A stretch of DNA of 64,000 nucleotides from Proteiniphilum saccharofermentans (GCF_900095135.1 NZ_LT605205.1:3534001-3598000); one strand, 5' to 3'. Numbered from the stretch's first letter, positions 37,365 through 45,722 are shown. The notes: generated by a model from the sequence alone, not told the origin. Numbers and translations are program-made.

Positions 37365-37658
37365 TTATAAAGAACCATCATACGCAGGTCGAAATCGCTC
37401 CTCCAACACTTTTCGTATATCAGACTCACGGAACAATACTTTTCCTGGCAATTGGATAAATGGCAAAATCCCCTTGTTCCTGTAATCTTGCAAAGAACGT
37501 CGGCTCATTTTTAGAATAGAACAAAGTTCTTCGCTCGTCAGATATCGTTCGCCATCAAATAATGGCTTATGCGTTTTCAAAACCTGCTCAATATATGGCA
37601 AAGTCCTGTTTAAGGCTTGCAATAATTCTTGACAATCTTTATCGGTGTGTAGTTGCAT
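37365..37658 (-). CDS. Helix-turn-helix protein (excisionase-like)
   Basis: 97 residues with a MerR/HTH_17-type motif YLTSEELCSILKMSRRSLQDYRNKGILPFIQLPGKVLFRESDIRKVLEERF, the form found in Bacteroidetes mobile elements next to integrases. The N-terminal helix (about 1-35) is of unknown role. Convergent with the integrase gene (69 bases apart) and 6 bases after another HTH gene on the same strand, so the two are probably one transcript and may act in excision or regulation. Confidence 0.85.
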   Translation of the reverse strand: MQLHTDKDCQELLQALNRTLPYIEQVLKTHKPLFDGERYLTSEELCSILKMSRRSLQDYRNKGILPFIQLPGKVLFRESDIRKVLEERFRPAYDGSL

Positions 37659-37664
37659 GGTGGC

Positions 37665-37949
37665 TTATTTTAAGTTGACTCTACTTTTGTCCAACAAAGA
37701 TTTCACTTCGGCAATGCGATAATATATTTTCTTCCCGATGGTAGAAAATGAGAGTTTACCATATTCTCGAAGCGTTTGCAAACGGCGAAGAGAAATATTC
37801 AGAGAAGTCGCCAGTTCTTTGCCCTCAATCCATTCTTGCTCAATGCACTGAGTATCATTAAATGGTTGTTTCGGAGCTAAAGAAGCAATTTTCTCCAAGT
37901 GCTTTTTGAATGCTTCAAATGATTCTTTTTCTATTGCAATAATATCCAT
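37665..37949 (-). CDS. Helix-turn-helix protein (excisionase-like)
   Basis: 94 residues from the ATG at 37947-37949; a longer in-frame reading lacks support because its first 24 residues look noncoding. A short helical N-terminus (AIEKESFEAFKKHLEKIASL) precedes an HTH_17-type domain (EWIEGKELATSLNISLRRLQTLREYGKLSFSTIGKKIYYRIAEVKSLL). It pairs with the HTH gene that follows 6 bases on. Such paired small HTH proteins accompany integrases in Bacteroides mobile islands; a direct role in excision is inferred. Confidence 0.83.
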   Translation of the reverse strand: MDIIAIEKESFEAFKKHLEKIASLAPKQPFNDTQCIEQEWIEGKELATSLNISLRRLQTLREYGKLSFSTIGKKIYYRIAEVKSLLDKSRVNLK

Positions 37950-38193
37950 AAGTGTTGACTTTATTCGATTTGCCAACAAATATAGGATAAGAAAGGAAGT
38001 GCTTCTGGATATGGGTAGCAAAGGATGTGATTGACAGGAAGTGGCGCAAATGTTCTATGTAATGGGGAAAGATTAAATTAGCAAGAGATGGAATGCATTC
38101 TTAATTAGAATCGTTTGAAAGAGGAATTATAACAAAAATATAGCGCATGAAATCAAGATATTTAACACAGCGCAATTATGGCTATGGACTAAA

Positions 38194-38240
38194 TAGCTAA
38201 TTATAGCTATACATAACTATATTTCGTTTATTTATCTTTG
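38194..38240 (+). promoter_or_regulatory. TAGCTA-N4-TAGCTA operator plus -7 box, copy 1
   Basis: TAGCTA-ATTA-TAGCTA (38194-38209), 23 bases, then TATCTTTG (38233-38240), 18 bases upstream of the ATG at 38259. There is no TTTG -33; the paired TAGCTA sits in its place. The same geometry recurs at 38759-38805. Confidence 0.6.
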
Positions 38241-38258
38241 CACTCTAAAATAAATTAA

Positions 38259-38639
38259 ATGGATATTATTAAAATTGCAGAATATAATCAGGAATCCGCA
38301 TGGAGAGTACTGGAAGATACCAAGATTATTCAAGCTTGGGAAAATATTGGGGCTACCGTTAACATTATCGGGTCATTAAAATCTGACTTAATGATGAAAA
38401 GTCGAGATATAGATTTACATATTTATTCTGAGAAATTGGATATTTCTAAAAGTTTTGCTGTGGTACAAAACTTGGCAGAAAAATTATCACTAAAAGAAAT
38501 CTTCTATGAAAACGGAATTGAAACAGAAGAAGAATGCATCGAATGGCATGTTATATACGAGGATAAAGATATGAATACGTGGAAATTCGACATGATTCAA
38601 ATTCGTAGGGGTTCTAAATACAGAAAATTTCAATATTGA
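38259..38639 (+). CDS. Nucleotidyltransferase-like protein, possibly C-terminally shortened
   Basis: 126 residues. The segment NIIGSLKSDLMMKSRDIDLHIY has the GS-x(n)-DxD pattern of minimal nucleotidyltransferases, and ECIEWHVIYEDKDMNTWKFDMIQI fits the later third-Asp strand. From memory, related Bacteroides proteins continue for about 60-70 more residues; here the frame stops at GSKYRKFQY, so it may be a truncated copy. Its own promoter (38194-38240) is intact. Located in the tRNA-Phe island before the AbiE pair. Function unknown. Confidence 0.6.
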   Translation: MDIIKIAEYNQESAWRVLEDTKIIQAWENIGATVNIIGSLKSDLMMKSRDIDLHIYSEKLDISKSFAVVQNLAEKLSLKEIFYENGIETEEECIEWHVIYEDKDMNTWKFDMIQIRRGSKYRKFQY

Positions 38640-38758
38640 TTCTCTCTTTTTATTCCACAAATCATAATTAACATCAAGATCGCTAATTTGCTGTCTCAAC
38701 TTGCTGTCTCAACCAAAGTTTTTCTGGAGTTATATTGCTTGAAGTCATTCTACAAAGT

Positions 38759-38805
38759 TAGCTATAAATAGCTATTTATGAAGCAATAAACTTATTATAT
38801 CTTTG
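38759..38805 (+). promoter_or_regulatory. TAGCTA-N4-TAGCTA operator plus -7 box, copy 2
   Basis: TAGCTA-TAAA-TAGCTA (38759-38774), 23 bases, then TATCTTTG (38798-38805). The ATG of a 47-codon gene follows at 38875. Spacing is identical to the copy at 38194-38240. Confidence 0.6.
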
Positions 38806-38874
38806 GAGTACTACTAAAAAAATCAATGTAAGTGATTATTGTAAACACATTTATTAACTCTAAATTAATCGCTT

Positions 38875-39018
38875 ATGGATAAATTATTAAAAACCGAACT
38901 GATTATTCTAATGAATAAAAGTTCACAGGAGATTACAAACGAAAAAATGCAACGTGCCTATGGGGAGTTTATCGCACATATAGACAACGTCAGATTTGAA
39001 TACGAAAAAGTAATCTAA
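38875..39018 (+). CDS. 47-aa protein of unknown function
   Basis: ATG at 38875, TAA at 39016-39018. The product begins MDKLLKTELIILMNKSSQ and ends DNVRFEYEKVI, with helical character and no membrane segment. Support for it being real is indirect: its own -7 box at 38798-38805 and the operator-like pair shared with the upstream gene. It lies just before the abiE inverted repeat. It could be a small regulator or an antitoxin-like partner, but nothing shows that. Confidence 0.4.
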   Translation: MDKLLKTELIILMNKSSQEITNEKMQRAYGEFIAHIDNVRFEYEKVI

Positions 39019-39031
39019 AACACTATATTTC

Positions 39032-39082
39032 TGTTCTATCGACAAGACAAAAATAGTCTATTTTCGTCTCGTCAACAGAACA
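39032..39082. repeat. 25-bp-arm inverted repeat upstream of abiE
   Basis: Arms 39032-39056 and 39058-39082 are identical at 21 of 25 positions around a single central base. The outer arm sequence is TGTTCT and the inner is AAAATAG. All four mismatches would be G-U pairs in a minus-strand RNA but A-C in a plus-strand RNA. It ends 27 bases before the abiE -33 box. Confidence 0.8.
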
Positions 39083-39108
39083 AGAATATCTTCAATTCAT
39101 CTCAACAT

Positions 39109-39139
39109 TTTGTTTTATTTCCAAAACGCACTATATTTG
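39109..39139 (+). promoter_or_regulatory. Promoter of the abiE operon
   Basis: TTTG (39109-39112), exactly 19 bases, TATATTTG (39132-39139); the ATG is at 39166. Confidence 0.75.
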
Positions 39140-39165
39140 CTGCATAATAGAAACAAAATAAGGAA

Positions 39166-39783
39166 ATGAATTTTCTGGAATTTAAGACTAAAATGTTCGA
39201 TTTGGCGTGCTTCAATATCTATCAGGTATATGCATGGCAACCCGATTTTGACCGGAATAATTTTACCCGTTGGACTAAGAAAGGATATCTTATCCGATTA
39301 CGGCAGGGCTATTTTGCTTTTTCGGAGTATAAGAGCAAGCCGGATTATTCTCTTTATTTTGCCAATCGGATTTACCGCCCGTCCTATATTAGTCTACACA
39401 CGGCATTGTCGTTCTATGGGATGATACCGGAAGCGGTGGTGCAGATTACCAATGTGACAACCCTGAAAACAGCATCTTTCGCCAATGACTTCGGCGAATA
39501 CTCTTATAAGAATGTCAAAGAAAACCTACTATTCGGGTACGAGTTGAAGCCAATGGCAGACAACCGCACCATACAGTTTGCCACACCCGAGAAGGCATTG
39601 CTTGATTTGCTGTATCTTTATCCATTCTACGATAGTGAGCAGGAATTAGAAGAATTACGTTTGGATGAAGATTTCCTGCACGATGATTTAAACAAGGATT
39701 TACTGATGGACTACTGCGCCAAATTTCAAAGCAAGGCGCTTGACCATCGGGTAAAGCTACTTTTTAAGACATACGATTTATGA
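39166..39783 (+). CDS. abiEi: Type IV toxin-antitoxin AbiEi-like antitoxin/transcriptional regulator
   Basis: 205 residues with an N-terminal winged-helix part (FNIYQVYAWQPDFDRNNFTRWTKKGYLIRLRQGYFAFSE) and a downstream domain with the family pattern RPSYISLHTALSFYGMIPEAVVQITNVTTLKT and TPEKALLDLLYL. AbiEi antitoxins repress their own promoter and neutralise AbiEii without direct contact. Its TGA overlaps the toxin ATG (ATGA, 39780-39783). A large inverted repeat lies upstream and may be its operator. Confidence 0.88.
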   Translation: MNFLEFKTKMFDLACFNIYQVYAWQPDFDRNNFTRWTKKGYLIRLRQGYFAFSEYKSKPDYSLYFANRIYRPSYISLHTALSFYGMIPEAVVQITNVTTLKTASFANDFGEYSYKNVKENLLFGYELKPMADNRTIQFATPEKALLDLLYLYPFYDSEQELEELRLDEDFLHDDLNKDLLMDYCAKFQSKALDHRVKLLFKTYDL

Positions 39784-40568
39784 TACAGATTGAACAGATA
39801 AGAAATTATTTTCCGACTCAAATCCGTGGAAATTCAGGCTTCGATAAGCACATACTGAAAGAGTATTTGCAGTTGATGATTCTGGATTACCTTTCTTCTA
39901 CCCCAAGCATCCAAAAGATGGCTTTTATCGGCGGAACAAACCTGCGTTTGGTAAAAGGGATAGACCGGTTCTCCGAAGATTTGGATTTTGACTGCAAAGA
40001 CCTGTCGAAAGACAAGTTTACTGAAATGACAAACGGCGTAATCCAGTTTTTGGAGCGTTTAGGGTTGCGGGTAGAGGCAAAGGACAAAGAAAATCCGAAA
40101 CTAACGGCCTTCCGGCGCAATATCCATTTTCCGGAACTGTTATTTGATTTAGGATTAAGCGGACACAAGGAAGAACGTTTTTTGATAAAGGTCGAAAGTC
40201 AAGACCAAGGAGTCGTTTACCCTCCGGTTATTACAAATATCAAGGGTTGCGGATTCTTTTTCCCGTTTCCTGTTCCTTCCGATGGCGTATTGTGCAGCAT
40301 GAAAATTGCCGCCATGTTAGCCCGTGCAAAAGGACGTGATTTTTACGACCTGATGTTTTTACTTTCGCAAGCCAAGCCGGATTATGATTTTCTGTCAAAG
40401 CGTTGTGGAATACATAGCTTACAGGAGTTCAAGCAGGCAACAGCCGAATTACTGAAAACAGTCGATTTGAAGAAGAAGCAAAAGGATTTTGAACACTTAC
40501 TTTTCAATAAGGCGAATAGTGAGAAGATTTTGAGGTTTGGGGAATTTGTGGATTCGCTTACAGAATAG
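39780..40568 (+). CDS. abiEii: AbiEii-type nucleotidyltransferase toxin
   Basis: 262 residues of the PF08843-type nucleotidyltransferase family. GGTNLRLVKGIDRFSEDLDFD (about residues 51-71) supplies the GG-x(n)-SxDxDF motif, with a helical RAKGRDFYDLMFLL segment (about 185-198) that is family typical. AbiEii toxins modify tRNA acceptors or other targets with nucleotides and can block phage spread; the target here is unknown. Translationally coupled to the AbiEi gene. Confidence 0.9.
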   Translation: MIQIEQIRNYFPTQIRGNSGFDKHILKEYLQLMILDYLSSTPSIQKMAFIGGTNLRLVKGIDRFSEDLDFDCKDLSKDKFTEMTNGVIQFLERLGLRVEAKDKENPKLTAFRRNIHFPELLFDLGLSGHKEERFLIKVESQDQGVVYPPVITNIKGCGFFFPFPVPSDGVLCSMKIAAMLARAKGRDFYDLMFLLSQAKPDYDFLSKRCGIHSLQEFKQATAELLKTVDLKKKQKDFEHLLFNKANSEKILRFGEFVDSLTE

Positions 40569-40647
40569 TTCAATTCGAAATATGTATTTCGGAAATGACC
40601 GTTTCGGAACTGGTGGTTTCGGAGCAAAGGAAAGGCAAATTAAACCA

Positions 40648-40666
40648 CCACCTTCCAAGAAGGTGG
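40648..40666 (+). terminator. Hairpin after abiEii
   Basis: A perfect stem CCACCTTC-CAA-GAAGGTGG (40648-40666) followed by ATTTAAAATAA, 80 bases after the abiEii stop. No long T-run, so a weak terminator at most. Confidence 0.45.
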
Positions 40667-40700
40667 ATTTAAAATAATGAATCGGGCATAGTTACAGAAA

Positions 40701-41171
40701 TTGGAAACAGTTTACGAAGTAATTAAAAAGCAACGTCCCATTTTTGCGAAAGAAGGAACACAAACTGTAAGGTACGAAGTAACCGATAATTTCCTGCGCT
40801 TTTGGTTCAGATATATTGAGCGGAACAGGTCACTGATTGAGATTGGAAACTTTGAAGGACTGTCTAAAATCATGCTCGATGATTATCCCACTTATTCGGG
40901 AAAGACATTGGAACTGTACTTTAAACAAAAGATGCAGGAGAGTTTTTCTTATCGCGCAATAGGCTCGTGGTGGGAACCAAAAGGGAATCAGAATGAGATT
41001 GATATTGTGGGAGTATATTTGGATGATAAGAGTGCAGTTGCTGTTGAAGTAAAACAGCAGAAAAAGAACTTCAAACCTCAATTGTTTGAAGAGAAAGTCA
41101 AAATCCTAAAAACAAAGGAACTGAATAAACATACAGTAGAAAGTCTTTGCTGGGATTTGGCAGATATGTAA
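40701..41171 (+). pseudogene. Remnant of an ATPase with C-terminal DUF234 domain
   Basis: Only a C-terminal part remains (about 156 codons from a TTG directly after an in-frame stop). It matches the DUF234/restriction-endonuclease-like tail of archaeal-type ATPases: YEVTDNFLRFWFRYIERNRSLIE, then a nuclease-like core GSWWEPKGNQNEIDIVGVYLDDKSAVAVEVK (Asp, Glu-x-Lys). The AAA+ part that normally precedes it is absent. I therefore call it a broken gene inside the island, although a surviving small nuclease-like protein cannot be excluded. Confidence 0.7.
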
Positions 41172-41312
41172 TAGAAGTAAAGATAATTGAGATATGGATG
41201 ATTAGCATTTCGTTTCTAAGATGCACTATTTTTATTGCATAACGGTGTCTATCAATATGCTGTTAGTTTTTAGTTCGGCTAATAATATTTCATCAAATAC
41301 AGGCACCCTGAA

Positions 41313-42923
41313 TTACTGTTCTATCCAATCAAAGTCAGTATAGCTAAAAAGTCCTTTCTCTCCGATTTTTATTTCAGGAATAACAACCAATGAAAGGAAA
41401 GAGAGTGTCATAAATGGTGCATCAAGCTTACACCCAAGTTGTTTAACCCGGGTATCAAGTTCATGGTAAATATCGGCAACTTCCTTTCCGGGCAGGTCAC
41501 TCATGATTCCACCAACCGGCAAGGGTAGTAGTCCTGTTTTTCCGTCACAACATACAGAAAGTCCTCCTTTGCTCTCAATGACCGCATTGATGGCGCCGGC
41601 CAACTCTATATCTGAATTGCCGACAGCGATAATATTATGCGAATCATGTGCGATGGTACTGGCGAAAGCGCCTTTCTGAAGGTGAAATCCCTTGCAAAAA
41701 GCTACCTGGGGAGTCCCGTTATTATATCGATTGACATACACGATCTTGGCAATATCTTCACTTGTATCCCCTTCAAGGTTCTCTACAGGGAATTTGGGTG
41801 AATATGTGGAAACAGTGGTCAGTAGTTCACCTTCGACAAGAGATATCACTTTAATTTGTCCGGACACCGCTTTGCGTAATGAAGATACCGCTATTTTATC
41901 GCGATTAAAATTATTAATAGCGATAGGAAGCAGAGACGGGGAAGCGGTTCTCATCCGTTCCACTCCATCAATATAAACCTGTTCCACGTCAAACGTCTCC
42001 AGGCTATCCACCACAATAAAGTCAGCTTTATCCCCCATCCTCAATTGCCCGACATCGAGATGATAATGACGAATAGGGTTGATGGATGCTATTCTGAGCA
42101 CGTCAAACAGATCGAATCCGTTTGCCACGGAACGGGCCACGAGTTTTTTTATGTGGCCCGCCGTCTGTAGTTCATATGCATGGGAGTCGTCAGTACAGAA
42201 CATTACTACATCCGGATTGGAACGAATAAGTGATTTCAATGCTTCATAGTTACGGGCAGCGCTTCCCTCGCGGATAAGTATTTTCAACCCCAATGCCATC
42301 TTCTCCTCCGCTTCCGCAAGAGACACACATTCGTGGTCGGTAGAGATATGATGACTTACATAAGTGGCAAGAGCGCTTCCCGATAACAGGGGAGCATGTC
42401 CGTCAATAGGCAACCGGTATTTTTCAGCCACAGCAAGTTTGGCCATTACCTCTTTATTTTCGGATAATACGCCCGGTATATCCATCATCTCGGAGAGTCC
42501 CACAAATTGCCCGGAAGCCGCCAGTTTTGCTATATCACCGGAGGCTATGACACCGCCGGAACAGTCAAAAGGAGTGGCCGGCACACAAGACGGAATGGTG
42601 AAGAAGGTCTTCAATGGAGATTTCCTGCCGTTTTCAATCATAAAATCAACACCACCAACCCCCATTACGTTGGCTATTTCATGCGGATCGGTAACCACCG
42701 CGACCGTCCCCTCCCGAATAACCACATTGCCAAAGTTTTCGGGCGTAAGCATCGAACTCTCAATGTGCACATGAGCGTCTATAAAACCGGGCATAATATA
42801 GCTCTTTCGCTCAACAGGGTGTCTGTTTATAGCGGTAATAAAGCCATTTTCCACCTCGACAGACCCTTCAAATATCTCTCTTCCAACAACATCTACTATA
42901 TGCCCTTCTATTCTATCAATCAT
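41313..42923 (-). CDS. ade: Adenine deaminase
   Basis: Amidohydrolase converting adenine to hypoxanthine and ammonia. 536 residues from the ATG at 42921-42923 (MIDRIEGHIVD); an in-frame TTG at 42974 would add 17 unsupported residues. The metal site GFIDAHVHIESSM (about residues 44-56) and TDPHEIANVMG (about 77-87), the later DGHAPLLSG and STDHECV, and the C-terminal LPLPVGGIMS are typical of the Ade/YicP family. Divergent from the sugar efflux-type transporter gene. Confidence 0.95.
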   Translation of the reverse strand: MIDRIEGHIVDVVGREIFEGSVEVENGFITAINRHPVERKSYIMPGFIDAHVHIESSMLTPENFGNVVIREGTVAVVTDPHEIANVMGVGGVDFMIENGRKSPLKTFFTIPSCVPATPFDCSGGVIASGDIAKLAASGQFVGLSEMMDIPGVLSENKEVMAKLAVAEKYRLPIDGHAPLLSGSALATYVSHHISTDHECVSLAEAEEKMALGLKILIREGSAARNYEALKSLIRSNPDVVMFCTDDSHAYELQTAGHIKKLVARSVANGFDLFDVLRIASINPIRHYHLDVGQLRMGDKADFIVVDSLETFDVEQVYIDGVERMRTASPSLLPIAINNFNRDKIAVSSLRKAVSGQIKVISLVEGELLTTVSTYSPKFPVENLEGDTSEDIAKIVYVNRYNNGTPQVAFCKGFHLQKGAFASTIAHDSHNIIAVGNSDIELAGAINAVIESKGGLSVCCDGKTGLLPLPVGGIMSDLPGKEVADIYHELDTRVKQLGCKLDAPFMTLSFLSLVVIPEIKIGEKGLFSYTDFDWIEQ

Positions 42924-43013
42924 ATTTTCATAATTCAATTGATGCTTCTCACTTAAAATAAAGTTGATAATCAACGGATAAAAAGATGAAAAGTTACAAG
43001 TTTAGTGTTTTTT

Positions 43014-44303
43014 ATGATATATCAGACACAAATGTACATATATTCTATAATTTTGCAGCTGAAAAAATGTCCGGCTACAGTGGCTAAAAACAGAACAAAC
43101 ATTCCAGACCCACACAATCGTATTACGACCGTAACGGTTCGTCCAAAATTTAAAGAATGGTTACCCTGTATTGGGATTGCCATTGCAGCATTCGTGTTCA
43201 ATACTACCGAATTTGCTCCTATAGCCCTTTTGAGCGATATAGCAAAAGGTTTTTCCATCAGCGAAGCCAAAGCCGGACTATTGATTACCATCTATGCATG
43301 GGTGGTGGCACTGGCTTCTTTACCATTGATACTTATTTTTGCACGAGTAGAGCGTCGTAAATTAATGGCCGGCCTATTGATTTTATTTATTATAAGTCAT
43401 TTGCTGTCATGGCAATCCTATAATTATACTTCATTATTTGTCTCACGTATTATGGTGGCTTGCACACATGCCATCTTCTGGTCGGTCGCTGCCCCAATGG
43501 CTGTGCAAATGGCACCGGAGGGCCACCGTTCAGCCGGATTGGGAATCATTGCTACAGGGAGCTCGTTGGCGACTATACTCGGACTGCCTCTCGGACGAAC
43601 AGTGGGATTGTATATGGGGTGGAGGACAACTTTCTTATTTATTGGTATAGCTGCTTTCCTGGTATTGATATTCCTGATGTTTGTATTACCGGTCTTAAAA
43701 AGTGAGAACGCGGGATCTCTCAAAAGTTTACCCAAATTAATCAAACGCCCGGCACTGACAGGGATATATCTACTGACAGTTATTATGATCACTGCTCATT
43801 TTACCGGATACACCTATATAGAACCTTTTATGATCGATATAGCCGGACTTGATGAAAATGTAGCCACTATCGTACTGCTTATTTTCGGTATTGCCGGAAT
43901 CTTCGGAAGTTTTTTATTCTCCCGTTACAATGAGAAACGATGGCTGTTTCTTATGGGTGGAAGCGTAATTTGTGTATCTATTTCGCTCTCTCTTATGTAT
44001 CCATTGGGGATCAACATTTATACCATATTTGTATTATGCATATTCTGGGGCATATCATTCATGATCTTTAATCTGGTATTTCAGGATACCGTCATAAAAG
44101 TCGCTCCCGATGCAACGGCAGTGGCGATGTCTATTTATTCAGGGATATATAATGTAGGGATTGGCAGCGGCGCGCTTATTGGCGGGATTGTAAGCACACA
44201 TGCAGGAACTCAGTACGTAGGTATGGCGGGATGTTTTATAGGTTTACTGGCCATATCTTTTTATTTCTTAGTGACAAGACGCCATCCCCGACTGTTCTTA
44301 TGA
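43014..44303 (+). CDS. MFS efflux transporter similar to SotB (sugar efflux)
   Basis: About 430 residues with twelve predicted membrane helices. The core (AAFVFNTTEFAPIALLSDIA, TIYAWVVALASLPLIL, VERRKL, ATGSSLATILGLPLGRTVG) is strongly similar from memory to E. coli SotB, a sugar and drug efflux permease of the DHA1 group. The start is uncertain: I use the ATG at 43014, but a -7-like TAATTTTG (43048-43055) lies after it, which favours a GTG at 43080. Substrate not provable; proximity to adenine deaminase also allows purine export. Confidence 0.88.
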   Translation: MIYQTQMYIYSIILQLKKCPATVAKNRTNIPDPHNRITTVTVRPKFKEWLPCIGIAIAAFVFNTTEFAPIALLSDIAKGFSISEAKAGLLITIYAWVVALASLPLILIFARVERRKLMAGLLILFIISHLLSWQSYNYTSLFVSRIMVACTHAIFWSVAAPMAVQMAPEGHRSAGLGIIATGSSLATILGLPLGRTVGLYMGWRTTFLFIGIAAFLVLIFLMFVLPVLKSENAGSLKSLPKLIKRPALTGIYLLTVIMITAHFTGYTYIEPFMIDIAGLDENVATIVLLIFGIAGIFGSFLFSRYNEKRWLFLMGGSVICVSISLSLMYPLGINIYTIFVLCIFWGISFMIFNLVFQDTVIKVAPDATAVAMSIYSGIYNVGIGSGALIGGIVSTHAGTQYVGMAGCFIGLLAISFYFLVTRRHPRLFL

Positions 44304-44423
44304 GTCCGAAAAAGAAAAAGTGTTCGATTCACCCAGATTAAAACATCAGAAGCATTATCTTTGTGCAGGAAATGTTCAAATTCTCGTGCCACATTTTTGT
44401 GAAGTAAATAAGATAAAATCATT

Positions 44424-45155
44424 ATGCAAAAGTTAATAGCATATCCCCTCTCCATTATTTATTACCTATTGTTTGGAGCTACGCTGGTAATTTTTCACGT
44501 GGTTCAATGGATATGCTTCAACCTGTTCGGATATAACGCCCACAAAAAGAGTGTCGATGTGCTATGTTTCTTCCTTGTATTGAACACTTATGTGCTGGGC
44601 ACAAAATATAAGATCAGAGGACTGGAAAAACTTCCCGCAGATACACCCCTGATTGTTGCCTCCAATCATCAGAGTTGGTATGACATCACGACTATCGGGT
44701 GGTATATGCGAAAAATTCATCCTAAATATGTCAGTAAGATCGAGTTGGGAAAAGGGATTCCCAGCATATCATACAATTTAAGGCATGGCGGATCTGTATT
44801 GATCGACAGGAAGGATGGAAAACAGGCTTTATCCGCCATCCGGCAATTGGCAGAGTATATAGAAATACACAAACGTTCGGCAGTCATATTCCCTGAAGGG
44901 ACACGAAGCAATACCGGCAAACCACGGCGCTTTGCCGAGAACGGATTGAAAATCCTCTGCAAATACGCACCTTCCGCCTATGTTGTTCCTGTCACGATCA
45001 ACAATTCGTGGAAAATGACAAGATGGGGTTCTTTCCCTTTAGGCATAGGCACTAAAATCGAGTTTACCATTCATGATCCTATCCCCGTAAAAGATACACC
45101 TTTCCCTACCCTTTTTGAAAAGACTGAACAGGTAATAATCCAGTCTATAAATTGA
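44424..45155 (+). CDS. plsC: 1-acyl-sn-glycerol-3-phosphate acyltransferase PlsC
   Basis: Makes phosphatidic acid at the inner membrane. 243 residues: an N-terminal hydrophobic segment (about 8-30), the catalytic NHQSWYD box (HxxxxD, about residues 78-84) and the glycerolphosphate-binding FPEGTRS (about 155-161). These are the LPLAT family blocks. A -7-like TATCTTTG at 44356-44363 is upstream without a clear -33. A hairpin ATGGGAAAT...ATTTCCCAT (45155-45189) follows the stop. Confidence 0.93.
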   Translation: MQKLIAYPLSIIYYLLFGATLVIFHVVQWICFNLFGYNAHKKSVDVLCFFLVLNTYVLGTKYKIRGLEKLPADTPLIVASNHQSWYDITTIGWYMRKIHPKYVSKIELGKGIPSISYNLRHGGSVLIDRKDGKQALSAIRQLAEYIEIHKRSAVIFPEGTRSNTGKPRRFAENGLKILCKYAPSAYVVPVTINNSWKMTRWGSFPLGIGTKIEFTIHDPIPVKDTPFPTLFEKTEQVIIQSIN

Positions 45156-45189
45156 TGGGAAATGACTGAGATTGTCGATTATTTCCCAT
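45155..45189 (+). terminator. Hairpin after plsC
   Basis: Arms ATGGGAAAT (45155-45163) and ATTTCCCAT (45181-45189) around a 17-base loop, starting at the plsC stop. No strong T-run follows. Confidence 0.5.
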
Positions 45190-45297
45190 TTGAAATAATT
45201 GTTGATATCATCCATAACTGTTCGTTCTCGAACCATCTCTTCTTCTAATTCCCTGTCTTTTATAATAACCGGTTCTCTATTCACAATTACCATAAAC

Positions 45298-45352
45298 ATC
45301 AATATATTATATTTTAATGTATAAAACAGCTATTAATATTTAATATATTGAT
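45298..45352. promoter_or_regulatory. Perfect 12-bp inverted repeat upstream of the hip-like operon
   Basis: ATCAATATATTA (45298-45309) and TAATATATTGAT (45341-45352), 31 bases apart. The right arm ends 8 bases before the -7-like TACCTTTG (45361-45368), just upstream of the ATG at 45377. A HipB-type autoregulatory operator is the likely meaning. Confidence 0.6.
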
Positions 45353-45376
45353 TTTATTTGTACCTTTGTAAAAAAC

Positions 45377-45688
45377 ATGAATGTTATGTGGACAGAAATG
45401 AGTGATCCCGCTATCATTGAAGAGTTGTCGAAGCGGTTCAGGGAATTACGGTTAAAGAAGAACATGCAGCAGAAAGAGCTTTCTGAATATTCAGGTGTAG
45501 CTATAGGAACTATCCGGAGATTCGAAAACGGTGAAACCATTTCAACAGAAAGTTTGATAAAGGTCATGCGGGGGCTTGGCATACTGGAAAATCTGGAACA
45601 GTTAATACCCGAAGAACCCATAAGTCCTATCCTTATGAAAAAATTGCAAAGCAAGAAAAGAATGCGTGCGAGTTCATCAAAGAAATAA
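45377..45688 (+). CDS. XRE-family HTH regulator, HipB-like antitoxin
   Basis: 103 residues. A helix-turn-helix (FRELRLKKNMQQKELSEYSGVAIGTIRRFENGETISTESLIKVMRGLGILENLEQLIPEEP) fills the middle, and the tail is basic (KKLQSKKRMRASSSKK). HipB-type proteins repress the hip operon and bind HipA. It lies 34 bases upstream of the hipA-like gene, and a perfect inverted repeat sits in its promoter. Antitoxin role inferred from position. Confidence 0.85.
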   Translation: MNVMWTEMSDPAIIEELSKRFRELRLKKNMQQKELSEYSGVAIGTIRRFENGETISTESLIKVMRGLGILENLEQLIPEEPISPILMKKLQSKKRMRASSSKK

Positions 45689-45722
45689 AGCGAATTAAAA
45701 GTTTTCAATAGAACAATTTACA

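Noticed and set aside
44321-44340. GTTCGATTC match to the tRNA-Phe T-loop, a possible right attachment site
   Set aside because: Only nine bases match, which is expected by chance, and it lies past core-like genes (ade, efflux gene).
45039-45302. Possible 87-aa gene on the minus strand after plsC
   Set aside because: It overlaps the plsC coding region for much of its length, has no recognisable domain and lacks a promoter.
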